Origin: Papilionanthe hookeriana x Papilionanthe teres
Lineage: Eukaryota; Streptophyta; Magnoliopsida; Asparagales; Orchidaceae
NCBI GenBank assembly: GCA_022702705.1
Contig: CM040430.1
Coordinates: forward strand, 77,007,239 to 77,071,238
Direction of reading: 5' to 3'
Length of the DNA stretch: 64,000 nt
Shown: positions 10,980 through 23,000 of the stretch, in pieces
How the letters are laid out: every line of letters starts with the position of its first letter
Position numbering within the stretch: position 1 is the stretch's first letter
Translations under genes and position numbers: made by a program
Notes under the pieces: generated by a model
What the model was told of the DNA's origin: nothing
Databases searched by the model: none
The model's input: the letters and a program-made list of their open reading frames with translations, nothing else

Positions 10980-11790
10980 TATGGTTGAAAGGTACTGTAA
11001 ACCTGATATTGCAGTGTTGTCTCTCCACTTTTATGCCAAAGGTCTAGACATCTTGTAATGCTGCAACTGTACCACATTGTCAATAGACGATCTCAATCCC
11101 TTGAAATATCGAGCTGTGGTGTTCTCCTTGGGCTCTACTGGCGAACTTTTAAACATAAGTTTGTCGATTTCAGTCACGTACTCTACTGAGAGATCCTTCT
11201 ACTCTAAGCGGTGAAGTATCAAGAATACGTCCCGTCTATAATGTTTTGGTCGGTACTTCCCTTCTATTTTCCATTTTATTTTGAACCAGATAGTAATTTT
11301 GCCTTTTCCCTCATGTTATCATAGGTGCCTCAAAATTTTCACCAAAAAGGCGCACACTTTATTAAGCTAATGACAACTAGTTTTGCCATTATATCTAGTG
11401 GGATGTCATTGTTTTCAAAGGGACGTTCCACTGTTTGGATCCGCTCAATGAATTCATCCAGATCCACGTGACCGTCAAAATGTGATTAGTCAATATTCAT
11501 TCCAAAATCCATGCTTTTCTCTAATATTCAATGCCAAATTGACATGGCATTGGTTAATCATCATTGGAAACTTCACGATGGAAATGATTCACTTCCTCTC
11601 CTTGATCTAACTAGTCACCATTGTGGCTATGAGTGACCCCTTTGGGCTATGTCCTCTCAAAAGCGGCAAATATCTATTGCAGTCGGAATATTTCTCGTTG
11701 TATATCCTCCATAATAAATTTTTGGACCTCTTTACAAATTTACCAAGGCGGTGATATGTTATTTTCTCCTGATCTGGTTCATAGTAAATG
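10980..11790 (-). pseudogene. Ty3/gypsy (chromovirus-like) gag N-terminal region (broken)
   Basis: Read on the minus strand from about 11790: EDIQREIFRLQ, stop, IFAAFERT (about 11720-11655), then EEVNHFHREV (about 11600), then SHFDGHVDLDEFIERIQTVERPFENNDIP (about 11490-11405), matching the gag core pattern ...F.G.ldp..fldWl..vE..Fe..dip. LVVISLIKCAPFW and DNMREKAKLL follow (about 11385-11300), matching the helix that precedes WW.qlk. Several stops interrupt it. A tRNA-Met type primer site sits upstream at about 12010-12035, the usual order for this group. The rest of the polyprotein is missing to the left, where an unrelated + strand LTR begins. Confidence 0.65.
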
Positions 11791-12009
11791 TAGGATTGCA
11801 ACTCAAAGTTTGGTCTGTGGTTCAGGGTTTTGTTGGCAAGTTTCGGGGTGAATATTTTTTAAAGGTAAGCAAATTGGATTTTGAAAATTTAGGGTCAATG
11901 CTAGAAATTATGGTTGGAATGGTTTAGGTATGGTGAGATTTACTTTTCTTTTTTTTTGAATTTTGGATTTAGGGTAAGAATGACAAATCCCTAAAAATAT
12001 AGGGTTGAA

Positions 12010-12035
12010 GCTGGCTTTAATACCAGATGATACCA
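12010..12035 (-). other. primer-binding site, initiator tRNA-Met type, partly duplicated
   Basis: On the minus strand the sequence reads TGGTATCATC and then TGGTATTAAAGCCAGC. The second copy matches the TGGTATCAGAGC... site of chromoviruses (Tekay/Del group) with a few changes; the first 8 bases are repeated just upstream. It lies 5' of the antisense gag remnant. Confidence 0.55.
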
Positions 12036-14854
12036 TTTTAATGTTCTTAGTTGTTATTTTGGAAGTGAATTTCCATGGAGGTAGTTGTAGAATAGTGAAG
12101 GAATACAAATATAGGAGGTCGATGTCGTTTGGAAGAGGATAAGCTTCGTTTAGCTGCTGTCTCGGCTTAAAACAACATAGATAGCATCAAAACGACGAGG
12201 TATAGATGTTGAGGAGGCTCCCCACCTGTTCCTACGCAAGCTACAAATACCACTTGCAAAGGGAAACTGATTTAACACTCCATTATGGTAGAAATTAGAG
12301 ATTCTATCTCTAAAACACAAAACAAAGTAGAAGTATTTTTCATAATAGCATAAACTCCCACATAAATAGGCACCTCATATAAATAATTATCACTAGAAAT
12401 AATGAAATTGGATATAAGTCGATAAAAAGCCAAGGATTACTATTGAAACAGCGAACTGACCGGACTTGTGGTTCAATCCTTCCCACGATCATAGGAAATC
12501 GCAAAATCTTTCAATATTGTTCTATAGTATTGTGGGATTCTGCAATCTTACGGGATTTCACATTTGAAAATGAAGCTCCCTCGTGCAATAGGATACGAAG
12601 CTCCCATCAATGAGTGTGACTCTAGGAATAAATTATTTTGAGGATAAGAAAGTGAAAAATTGATTACACTTAATTTGAATAAATACAAATGAGGATAGAA
12701 GTGATTGTTATGGCACACCAATAATGAGAATAATTTGTATTTTGAAAATTTAATGGAGTTTATGGTGAAGTTAAAAACTTCTATAATGAGTTATGTGATA
12801 GTGCAAAGATGCATTAATTGTAAAGCACACAAAATAATTTTTATATGATTTAGCCCACCTTTGGCTTATGTCCATGCCTAGACAAGTACACACCTTATGA
12901 TTCTATTACCTCTAAACATTTCATAGAAAGCACAAAAGCTCTTTTATGATTAGTGCAGGTGGAAAATTATCACAATGTGGACGACCTATTTGAATACACA
13001 CAACTAAAATTATAAAAATGATGGAATACACATTCAAGCTTTACAATGATTTGAGAATAAAAGCTAGCAATTAAAAATTCTACAGCAAAAAAAAAAAAAA
13101 AAAAGAAAAAAGAAAAAAAGAAAGGAAAACTAAACTTTCTTGCAATTCTTTGAACAGCAACATCATTGTACTTGCCTCTATGGCTTGCAGTTATGATTTG
13201 GCATTCTTAGATTACATGCCAAATGGAGATTCATTTTAGATTTTATAAAATAGAGAATGTTTTGCTTTTAAGAGAAGAAACTGACTTCAGATTTTAGGAC
13301 TTCTCAGAAAAACTGAGAAGTGGATTGGAAGAGAATAACGAGATAGGTTTAGTACTTCAGTTACATAAAATTGGTAACTAATGTTGCTTTTGGGATTGCT
13401 TGAAAGCTTATTATCAATCTTAGGAAATGCTTTGAAATAAAGCTTGAATAAATTCTAAAAATTGCGTCAGCTTTTAATGGTTTAAAAACACAAATTAAAT
13501 GCTGCTTTTCACAGGATTTGAATTCAATCCAATCGCTGTAATATGTTTAGATGTTGTTTATTTACCTTAGGAAATGCCTTTTTGGCCAATGATGTGATCA
13601 TAATATTTGAAAAAAAAATAAATAAATAAATAACTTAGAAAATGCTTTTCAAAGACTAAACGAGCAGTTGGCGATCTTTAGTGTCAAGAGGCCACCGAAA
13701 TACATCAATTTGGCCCTTCAAATCTTATTAGATATTGTTTAATTTATCAGGTCACATTTGTTAAATGGATCTGTAGTAACCTCCCAAAAATAGGCCTGAT
13801 AAGATCAAACGGGCTCAGTGTAATGTTCTTTGTGAAAACAACAACGAACAGAATAAATAAAATGGAGTAGGGTATTCATTACAATTTAATATGGCATATT
13901 CATAAAAATACAAATTGATGTATCATTTTGAATTGAATAATCATTCCAAATCCTATGTTGATAAAGTTTAATGTCAATTTTAATATATAAACTAATTAGC
14001 TTTTAATTTATTACTTTATTCAATAAATTTCAAATTTTTGTAGTTAATTCAGATAAAGTCCAAAATAACTTGGGATTTATGCAAAATATACTCGAGCAAA
14101 ATTCATGTGAGCCAAGAGCCAATGTGTAAGGAAATACTCCAAAGCAACCTATTGTCCGACACTAACGCCTTGATGTCAAACACCCTTGAATTGATCTCCC
14201 TTCACCTTCCTTGAGTATTTGAAGTCATCCATGTTCATCTACGACAAAGTCTCAAACTTCTTTTGATTATATTGGTTCATGACGAGACCCTTGAGTCAAT
14301 CTATTTAAATCAAATATCTAAATAATCCTATGATTACTTGAATCCAAACATTTTATCTTTCAATAATATATTTTCTATCATTAAAATTATGAATTTAGTA
14401 GAAGGTGCACCAGTAAGATGGACAAATAAAGTCACTATAGAAGTATTAGGCATGAAAAATTCGTAGGTCAATGATAACTTTTATTGAAGTTGTGTGAAAA
14501 AATATTGTTGAAAATCAGTTCTTGGTAATATTCCACTAACATGATTGGAGATTGATAATATTCAAAAAGCCCATTCCCATTGTTTGGGAAGTTTGATGGC
14601 AGTGATAGTATTGATGATGATTTACATAAAGGCACGTAGATGGCTTTTAAATTTAGTTGGAACCTTTGGAATTTTTTTTAAAACGAGCTTTTAAATTTGA
14701 ATGAATATTAATTCTTCCCTAAAAGTTCAAAGTTCCTGATAGAAATTTGCCATCGGAGCTCAAACTTTGTTCATGCTTGGTTTACAGTTATAGTTTCTTA
14801 TTATTTTTTGTACTTAACTTTTGTCACCTGATAGTTGTTATCTTTCCTCCTCAG
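12036..14854. other. AT-rich, no recognised gene
   Basis: The first few hundred bases right of the primer site (about 12036-12300) are expected to be the 5' LTR of the antisense chromovirus element, but the far boundary cannot be placed. The remainder is AT-rich with a 43-bp poly-purine run (13085-13129, mostly A) and shows no gene. The last 35 bases (TTGTCACC...TTTCCTCCTCAG) are a good pyrimidine tract and 3' splice site for the next exon. Confidence 0.45.
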
Positions 14855-14990
14855 ATACCGTCACCATATGTTGCAGAAGATCACCAAACTAGGAATGCAT
14901 ACATAATGTCAGATGTAGCTGGATCAAAGATTTTAATTGAAGGTGAACTTGATTCTAGCAGCCTTGCAACTGCAATTGATGCGGTTTTAG
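14855..14990 (+). CDS. penultimate coding exon of an unidentified host gene
   Basis: The exon encodes IPSPYVAEDHQTRNAYIMSD, VAGSKILIEGELDSSSLATA and IDAVL plus the first base of a Gly codon. A strong acceptor (pyrimidine tract, CAG at 14852-14854) precedes it and a GT donor follows at 14991. It opens in phase 0 and ends in phase 1, which fits exactly with the exon at 21891, giving VLGDENLLEAM across the junction. The chain is soluble, acidic and not transposon-like. I cannot name the protein. Upstream exons were not found in the window, so the preceding intron is either very long and TE-filled or the gene is truncated. The spliced 85-codon product (84 residues plus stop) is a C-terminal fragment only. 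Confidence 0.65.
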
Positions 14991-15616
14991 GTAATATGAA
15001 TTTCTTCTTCTATTTGTGTGAAAGCACCTAAAGCCTATTTTTGATTTTGATTTGTGGTAGTAACTATTCTCTCTCTCTAATATACTACTATGTAATGTGA
15101 CGTCCTTCACAAGAACCAACTATTTCTAATTTAGTTTTTCTTTGTACCTGGCTTGTTCAAGGTTCTTCATTTGATCCCAACTCCTTAGGCCCATAGATTT
15201 AAGTTTAAACGTCTACTGAACCTTTAGATGGTGGTTCTAATTGAATTCTGGCATTAGTGATATGGTTGGTGGCAAGACCATGCATATGGTCGACACTCAT
15301 ACTAGGTTTGACAGTGGCTGCTTTGCATTTGGGAGCTTTATGTGTTAAGCTTTTTGGTTTTCATTTGCTGAGATAAAGATCAAGAGGAAGTGAGAATCAA
15401 AAGCGAAGGAACATGGGGAATTATTTATACTCTTGAATGCATCTATAAACAAATGTAAACAACTCTCTTTTGTTATGGCTGTAAGCGTCCATTAACTTTG
15501 CCTAATCACATAAATTTTGTGTCACTAGTTTGTGATGTTCAATGCTTATTTTTTTTTTCATCATCATTTTCTCTTCAAAAATAATGTTCTCGTCCATGCA
15601 CTTTTTTTCTAATAAT

Positions 15617-16193
15617 ATAGGCATAATTTATTTGTAGCTCTATTCTTGTTTTGGAGCGTAGATTATATTGTTTAGACTGGTCTTCCCACTGATTTACCGA
15701 TATTGAGTTTATTTACTAGACATGTGATGTCTAACTTAAAACAAGCTCGCGATAAATAACACCATGTTCTTAGTTCTAGCCATCTTGGTTGTGATAAGTG
15801 GAACATTCTTAAATCAAAATATGTTTTGTATTTAGAATGATGAGGCAATGTCTCTTCAATTTGTAAACAACACTCTAAAAAAAGGCAAAAATAGAGCTAT
15901 AGGCATAATTTATGTGTAGCTCTATTCTTGTTTTGGAGCTTAGATTATATTGTTTAGACTGGTCCTCCCAATGATTTACCGATTTGACCAATGTGTTACT
16001 TGATATTGAGTTTATTTGCTAGACATGTGATGCTAACTTAAAACAAGCTTGAGATAAATAACACCATGTTCTTAGTTCTAGCTATCTTGGTTGTGATAAG
16101 TGGAACATTTTTAAATCAAAATATGTTTTGTATTTTGAATGATGAGGCAATGCCTCTTCAATTTGTAAACAACACTCTAAAAAAATGCAAAAA
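15617..16193. repeat. 282-bp direct tandem duplication
   Basis: Copy 1 (15617-15893) and copy 2 (15899-16193) both start ATAGGCATAATTTAT and end in CACTCTAAAAAAA.GCAAAAAT. They differ by scattered substitutions and by about 20 bp (TTTGACCAATGTGTTACTTGA) present only in copy 2. Small frames in it, such as 16066-16266, arise from the repeat and are not supported as genes. Confidence 0.9.
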
Positions 16194-18580
16194 TCTTGAA
16201 AAAGCTTCTAGTACTTATTCATTGGTGCTCCTCTATTGCCACCAGCTTGATATTGAGATTTTTTAATTAGATAATGCACCAACACTTACTGTGACATTTT
16301 GGGGTATAACAGATTCTACATTATCATCTCTAACTTTTTCCTCGGGATCATCCATAATTTTGAAATAACAACAATATAATTTAATTAAACTTGATTAAAA
16401 TTTTAAATTTCTATTATTTATTACTTAATACAATTGTCTTATTGGCTTTTTCATTAAGATTCATGTTATTTAATCTATTCATCTTGTTCTGCTGCTACTG
16501 TTGGCATTACTCGGTCGGAAACTTGGAATTAATCAAGATGAGAACAGACGGTCGGATTATAGAATTGTACATCTCTGCAATTCTATTTCTGTCACTAACA
16601 GTTTAATATTCAAATATTCATGAAAAAACCACTGAAAAAATAATTTAATTAACAAGAAGAACTTTGTACATTTTTTATTGTCATTCTCACATTTTATACA
16701 TATTTGTTCCTCTTCTATTTATCTTGTTCAAAAATTCAAAATCTAAAATATATTAAATCAACATAATCTGTTATCTAAAAATAATCTAAGAGTAATTAGA
16801 CTTCTAAGCTACTGTAACTAGAAGAAAATAATTAATATACATGTTGGTCATTCATATCTCTATAAGAAATCTTATCATATTTTTATAAGAAATCTTATAT
16901 ATGATTATGCATTTATTAATGACATTTTTTAAATGAAAATACTCAAATCTTTTATATGCATTTATTTTAATTTTTAGTTTATACTCTTTACATATACATC
17001 TATCTGTTTGAGGATCACCGTCAACAAAATCTAACAATTGATGATCTAAACATCACATTTGTCTAGGTTAAAAAGACTCTTATTTGCCCCTGATCGATAT
17101 TATCTCGTCGGCACAACCATTAACATTATAAACATTATAATTGTATGGGTGGTATGCTCTGTCTACTCGTATCTGGCCGATATTATATTTTTGGCATAAT
17201 AGTTAGTAATAAAACTATTACAATTGTCTACGATGGTAGAAAAACTACGAGCGAGAGTACATTAGCTTCCCTTGTTTGTATCATTAGGGGGTGAACGGCT
17301 GTGAACATGCACATAAAAGTATTCATATATAAGCTATTTTGTTAATCATAACATGCATTCTTCTGATACATCTTCATCCATCTACTAACATGCGTACTTA
17401 CTCTGATGTGTAACTATTCATGATACCTATTTCTCATATTATTCATGTCTTATATCACATATATATCTCTTATATCATAATTTATTTCCTATTATATCTA
17501 CCTTGCATATTATACATATCTTTCTTATTATGTCTATTATATATATTATGCAACTCATGTATATTTTTCATGCATATCTTGTATACCCTTTGTCACGCAT
17601 ATCATTTCTATCTAATAATATAAAAAATCTAACTAGAGCATACATGGAGTGGAGCATACATGTTGAAATAAAGACTTTTGAAATTTAGAAATATACTTAC
17701 CTTGGTTGCCATTCTAGATTTTTAATCTTCAGTAACTAGCTGGACGTTGTGATAACTTTTATGTTGATATTAATAACCAAAGGAATAAATATCAAAATTT
17801 AAGATTCAAGCAATTTATGTTAATCAAATTATTCTTCTTTGCAAGGATTAATTTAACTGAATTTACGGAGCTGCACCCTATGACTAGCCTCCACATGCTT
17901 GACTCACCACCTCGGGTAATCAAATTGAAATTCATAAAAATTTTGGATTTTAGGATATCTTGGCTCATAAGGTAATTCAACCAAAAACATAACTGATTGC
18001 TTAAATATACCTTAAACGGCTATCACGACAACTTGCCTTTCTCCGAAACTACCAAATCTTCTTCGCTCTTTTCTTATCTTTGCTTACTCCTTCCTTGATC
18101 TCGTGCTAGAAGGCCGTACGGAAAGACAAACCAACTTCTTCGCTTTTGACACAACCTCGTCTCCTGTACGGTGACCGAAAATGAAAAGGATACACAATTC
18201 GCGACAATACTGAAAATGAAAGTGTGAAGAAGGAAAGGAATGAATAGAATATCATTAAAGTGAGTTTCAACTTACAAAATTTGCCCGGAAGTTTGCCGCA
18301 AGCTCAGCTCCCCTGCGATCGTGCAGTTCCTGCTACAGGAACCTGAATGCTAGAGCTGTGGGATTCTTCTGCAAAACGTGATCGAACAAGGAGGAGGAGG
18401 AAGAAATGCAAAGTTTCTGGATGGAGGATCTTGCCATTTCAACGCCATATAGAGGTATATATCGTAGGGTAAGTTGGTTGGCCAGAAAAATGATTGGATT
18501 AAGGAGGGATAATTATGGATTAATTAAGTTTAAATAAACTTATAACTTCCATTTTTTTAATCTTCCAACCTATTCATAAT
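16194..18580 (-). mobile_element. gypsy (chromovirus-like) 5' end: LTR and leader, copy 1
   Basis: This segment is a diverged direct copy of 19880-20875. Matching landmarks in both are TACTTATYCATT near the start, ACAGATTCTACATTATCATCTCT, a TGTTGGCATTA/TGTCACAACC LTR edge (about 16498), AATATTCAAATATTCATGAAAAAA, TTATCTAAAAATAA, and GTTTGAGGATCACCGT (about 17008). Left of 16498 it holds leader plus gag start; right of it is LTR, which probably runs to about 18580 and includes a TATA-like run (18451-18466). Because the leader, not host DNA, lies outside the LTR, this is a truncated 5' end and not the partner LTR of copy 2. Confidence 0.6.
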
Positions 18581-18929
18581 TTTCATATAGTGTTTTATAT
18601 TAAATTGATCGATTTGATGCATAAAATTGTATATAATTATTTCGGTCGAAACTTGAGAGATGCAAAATTTGGAGTACATTTTAAGTTTGCCCAATTTTTA
18701 CCCGATTTCATACTACTGTTTATTACAATCTCCTCTCCTTATAAATTTTCATCATTAAAATTCATGAACTCCACATCAAATATTATTGTAAATATGAAAC
18801 ATAAAGTGATTACAAAAGTCCGTTTCTTGTTAAGTGGTAACTAAAACATATGTGATAAACAATACATCTGATAAAGCCAACATACCACCCAAAAGACAAT
18901 TCATCCATCAAACTTTACGCATCAGCATC

Positions 18930-20160
18930 AGTGTCAACTTGTTATTCGGTTTTTGATGAGTTAAGTAATAAACGCTTGGGCGAATGTTTGGCTTTGGTTG
19001 CTCCTTACTAGTCACGGCGCCACCTTCTGTTATCTTCTGCTGACCACTTCTAGAGGTAGATCTTTTCTGAAAATTCTTCCATGCTAGATTCTTCCTGGGG
19101 CAGTACTTGATGTGGATCTCTAAACAGAATCAGAACAACTTCTCCTCCCATATCCAGGCTGTCTGCATAAGTAACACATCTTCGACCCAATTCACCATGA
19201 TGTTGCATTCCTCACTTTCCAAAGGGGGTTCTGTAGTGCTATTGCCAGCCTGACTAATAACTCCACAAGTGTAGGATTTTATCTTCTTCCCAATAAACCC
19301 TCCTTCTGAATGAATTGTTAGTGTCACTTCTTTCGAACTCTACCTCTTATGCAATTCTATATGCTTTTGAGTTCTCTAACAATCAATTTCCACCCACCTA
19401 GCCTTCTCCACTAGCACTGAGTAGTCTTCAGTCTCAACTGGCACTAGCTGTTATGTATTGAATCCTTAATCCAAATAGAAATCTTTAGCATTTCTTCTTT
19501 GCATTTGGAACAAGCTATGGTGCATATCTCGATAATATAGTAAACTCTGTTTTGCACTGCATAACTGATTGATCTCCTTGCACAAATCTAATGAATTTAT
19601 CTTGCATCTGTGTCCTGTTCGACAATCGTACAAACCAATCTCTGAAAGTTTTAAAACCTCATCATTCTGTACAAAGTGGTTGGTTCTACCTCCGAACTTC
19701 TTCTACATATGTTCATGCCACCATCTTTCGGTTCTCCCTCAAAAGCAAAAGTTGCAAGGGTAACTCTCCTCTTCGATGGACATGATAATCCATCAATAAT
19801 CTTCTCCACTCTTATTAACCAGTTTTAAGCTTCTACTGGTTCTCTTGTTGTAGAAAACAAAGGCAGTTACATATATTAAAAAACCTTCAAGTACTTATCC
19901 ATTAGTGTTCCTTCATTATTACCAGCTTGTAATTGAGAATTTTTTATCGGTTGAATCATAACATTCATCATATCGAAGAATACACCAACATTGACTGTGA
20001 CATTCTGGGTATGACAGATTCTACATTATCATCTCTGACTTATTCCTCGGGGTCATCCATATTTTTAAAATAACAACAATGTAATTTAATTAGACTTAAT
20101 TTAGATTTTAGATTTCTATTATTTAAAACATAATCCAATCATTTTATTGGCTCTTTCATT
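18930..20160 (-). pseudogene. gypsy (chromovirus-like) gag (broken)
   Basis: On the minus strand the start (about 20000-19880) gives FFDMMNVMIQPI, the Q-rich N-terminal helix, then (about 19720-19500) MQDKFIRFVQGDQSVMQCKT, FTILSRYAPWLVPNAKKKC and RFLFGL. This matches the gag core REAM.dkE..FL.L.QGdmtV.eYe..F..LSrYAP.lv.tE..k...F..GL of Tekay/Reina-type elements. The end (about 19100-18930) is rich in S/Q/K/P as in the region before a zinc knuckle. Several stops are present, and pol sequence is absent to the left. It is antisense to the host gene. Confidence 0.7.
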
Positions 20161-20182
20161 AATATTCATATTATTTAATCTA

Positions 20183-20202
20183 AACCTCTTATTCTGATAT
20201 CA
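20183..20202 (-). other. primer-binding site, tRNA-Met type
   Basis: The minus strand reads TGATATCAGAATAAGAGGTT, close to the TGGTATCAGAGC.AGGTT site complementary to initiator tRNA-Met. It lies 4 bases from the LTR edge TGTGACA, the expected distance. Confidence 0.6.
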
Positions 20203-20206
20203 CTAT

Positions 20207-20875
20207 TGTCACAACCTGGCCTAGAGTTTGGAATTAATTAAGACGGGATCAAACGGTTGGGCGGTGAATTTTTAATTCTCTATAGTTTTATTTCTATCAT
20301 TAACAATTTAATATTCAAATATTCATGAAAAAAGTCACTCAACAAAGCAATTTAGTTAATAAGTTGAAATTTATACTTTTAAGATTGTTGTTCTCCCCTC
20401 ATATACATTTTTGTTTATATTTAATTCTTGTTTAAAAATTTAAAACCTAAATAAAATTAAATCAATATAATAAGTTATCTAAAAATAAGTCAGGATTAAT
20501 CACACTTATAAACTACATTAACCCAATTAAAAGAAATCAATATGCATGTTGGTTATTCATATCTCTAAAGAAATCTTATTATATGCCAGTTTTTAATATT
20601 TTTATAAGAAATTTATTTATGCTAATGCATCTATTAATAAACTTTTCTAAATAAAATACGTAAAATTATATGCACTTATTTTTACTCTATATTTTTTACA
20701 TAGACATCTGTCCGTTTGAGGATCACCGTTAATAAAACCTAATACACCCCTAGTTAATATTATCTCATCGGCACAATGGTTATGATCTAAACATCACAAT
20801 TGTCTGGGATGAAAAGACTCTTATATGCCTCTAGCTGATATTATCTTTTCGGCATAGCGGTTAATATTTCTTGGA
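20207..20875 (-). repeat. gypsy 5' LTR, copy 2 (truncated)
   Basis: On the + strand it begins TGTCACAACCTGG, so the minus-strand LTR ends ...CCAGGTTGTGACA, a typical Tekay/Del LTR end. It is similar along its length to 16498-17130 (shared GTTTGAGGATCACCGT and TCATCGGCACAA blocks). Similarity to copy 1 stops near 20875, where the LTR appears truncated. Confidence 0.6.
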
Positions 20876-21890
20876 ATTCCATTTGATCCAGCTCTATCCT
20901 TCCATTCAATTTGGTCGCTCCCTTGATCCATTCTATCTTGTAATGGTAGATCTTACCCTGTAATAAACAATTTTGTGAAATCTTGCAACCTTGAAGTATA
21001 CCCTAAATTTTGCATCTCTCAGATTTCGAGTGAAGCAATTTTGTAAAATTTTACACTTCAAATCGATCAATTTGATACAGAACACTACAAGTTAAATATG
21101 ATTAGATTGGAAGAAATAAAAGTCAGAACTTAAAATTTTAATTAAACTTAATTAAACCCTTTGTTTTCCCCACTTAATCCCGTAGTTATTGTGGCCAGGA
21201 GCTCAAAGTTTAAGAGAGTAGTTGCATTATGAGCAATATTTATAATTCAAAACTAATTATGAGAATTTATTTCTCTGGTTCTTATCGCAACATAATTTCC
21301 TAAGATACAAATGAATTGGAACTAGATGTGTTTGTCCATATCAGCTCAAGTTGGACGGCTCAAGACCTAATCCCAAGCTAAAATGTGTATATCCCCATGC
21401 TCTCACTAGTGAACTACTAGAATTTAACTACCAGCTGCTCTTCCAATTTGCACATCTGAGCCCGAATTCCCTATATGCAAGATTTAACCATAACAGAGCT
21501 CAAGATTTCTGCCATCATATGGATCATCATTTTTTGTGGCATTTACAAACATACCAACCAATTTTTATGTATTTACGTATCTAGCACCTAAACTGTACCT
21601 TTTACATTTATATCATATAAATCTTTCATATCATATCAAAAGTACTACTATTTTAACTTTTAAAAAGTGAAACATACATTTTTAATGCATAGGTAAGGAG
21701 TGGCATATATGTGAAAATTGAAGCTTACGTGTTAAATATGTAAATATATAGGAATTGAGTAGTATTTATGTAAATCTTCCTTTTTCTTCTTTTTAAGTGC
21801 CTAAGTTAAATTGACAAAATAACCGGTTTAGTTCATCTTAACACTGCTATCGGTATTGTTTTCTGTTTTTCAATGGTATTTCATTTTCAG

Positions 21891-22009
21891 GGGATGAGAA
21901 TTTGTTGGAAGCCATGTCTGAGAAGGCACTAAAATCTGCACTTCCAAATGCTACCATTGATATTGCCCAAAGCATCCTCTCCCTATTCAAATTATCCTCC
22001 CAAAAGTGA
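21891..22009 (+). CDS. last coding exon of the unidentified host gene
   Basis: After the acceptor TTCATTTTCAG the exon completes the split Gly codon and encodes DENLLEAMSEKALKSALPNA, TIDIAQSILSLFKLSSQK and a TGA stop at 22007-22009. The predicted C-terminus is helical and amphipathic. The reading frame is open with no damage, unlike all other coding remnants nearby, which argues for selection. About 600 bp of likely 3' untranslated and flanking sequence follows. Confidence 0.65.
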
Positions 22010-22649
22010 AAGCTATGCTGAAAGGTTCATTCAATTCCTTGAGATTTTCATTTCCTTCCTTTTTTTTTTACCGTTCTTTTTCGCTTTAGGTGCTCAGTAG
22101 CAGATGTAGTGTTCTTTCCAAGAATTTAACTGAAGTTGAATAGGTTCATTTCAGCGTTAAGGCCTCTGCATTCATTAGTTCCAGCTAAACTATTTTTGTA
22201 CTTTTATTTGCATTTTTATATATCGTCCTAAGGTACTTCTGTTCATGATAGCTTTGTAGACTTGTTTTGACAAACTGAGTAAATGAAATAAAGTAAAATA
22301 AATAGATTGGGCAGAGAATGTCTTGAGATTACAGCAGCTATGGAAAGAAGTTTAACGAGTATAATAGCGTTTGCTTTTGGAAATCTTACAGTTTTGCTAA
22401 TGTTTTTACTGTTATGTTTATACGTATGTATACAAAGTAAATATACTGTGTAGTTAATAATTGTGGCACTGATATGTGAAGATTATTTATTAATATGCTT
22501 CGTACGGAAATGTGATTGCTTCTCTTTACTATTATACTGATACTATATATGCTAAAATTCTATCAAAATTAATCAATTTAGGAAGTTGTTGAAGTTATAA
22601 AATTAACTTAATGCCTATGTGAAGTCTGTGCTAAGCTAAGGAGTCTTCG

Positions 22650-23000
22650 ACTAACTTAAAATTAGTAATCCGATTCAGATTAGGAGGTCGCCCCACTTCT
22701 TCTCATTTGAAGATAAAATAAGATTAAAATCCCCACCAACAAAATAAGGATCACCCATACTGTTACTCAAGGAAACCAGCTACCTCCATAAGTCCACTCT
22801 ATCAGCTTTAAGACATCCAACATAAACAATAGTAGCAAAGAAAAATAATTTTCTTCAACTCAATCCAGACATGAATAAATTGATTCACCACCACAGAATT
22901 TCTCCAATGAAATCAGACTTTATTGTTGGAGTTGGAAACAAAATTAAGATTACCAATTCTTTTCACATATCTAGCATTATTGCTAACAACAGCCAAAGGG
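22650..23000 (-). pseudogene. LINE endonuclease fragment
   Basis: On the minus strand YGDPYFVGGDFNLILSSNEK followed by KWGDL (about 22762-22690) matches the apurinic endonuclease core of plant LINE ORF2 (PW...GGDFN.IL...EK.GG), with the catalytic Asp in GGDFN. Upstream (about 23000-22800) WRNSVVVNQFIHVWIE and LWREV-like pieces continue the domain. It is a short scrap with stops, near the 3' side of the host gene. Confidence 0.6.

Larger units (their letters stand above)
14991..21890 (+). other. 6.9-kb intron with antisense retroelement insertions
   Basis: The intron starts GTAATATG and ends TTCATTTTCAG. It contains a 282-bp tandem duplication (15617-16193) and two antisense gypsy 5' regions (16194-18580 and 18930-20875). 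The remaining 20876-21890 is unique AT-rich sequence. It has not been shown that the intron is spliced; the inference rests on the phase match and splice-site quality. Confidence 0.55.

Noticed and set aside
16066..16266. 66-codon frame starting MFLVLAILVVISG with a signal-like start
   Set aside because: It lies in the 282-bp duplication; the sister copy has a stop inside the frame and no homologue is apparent.
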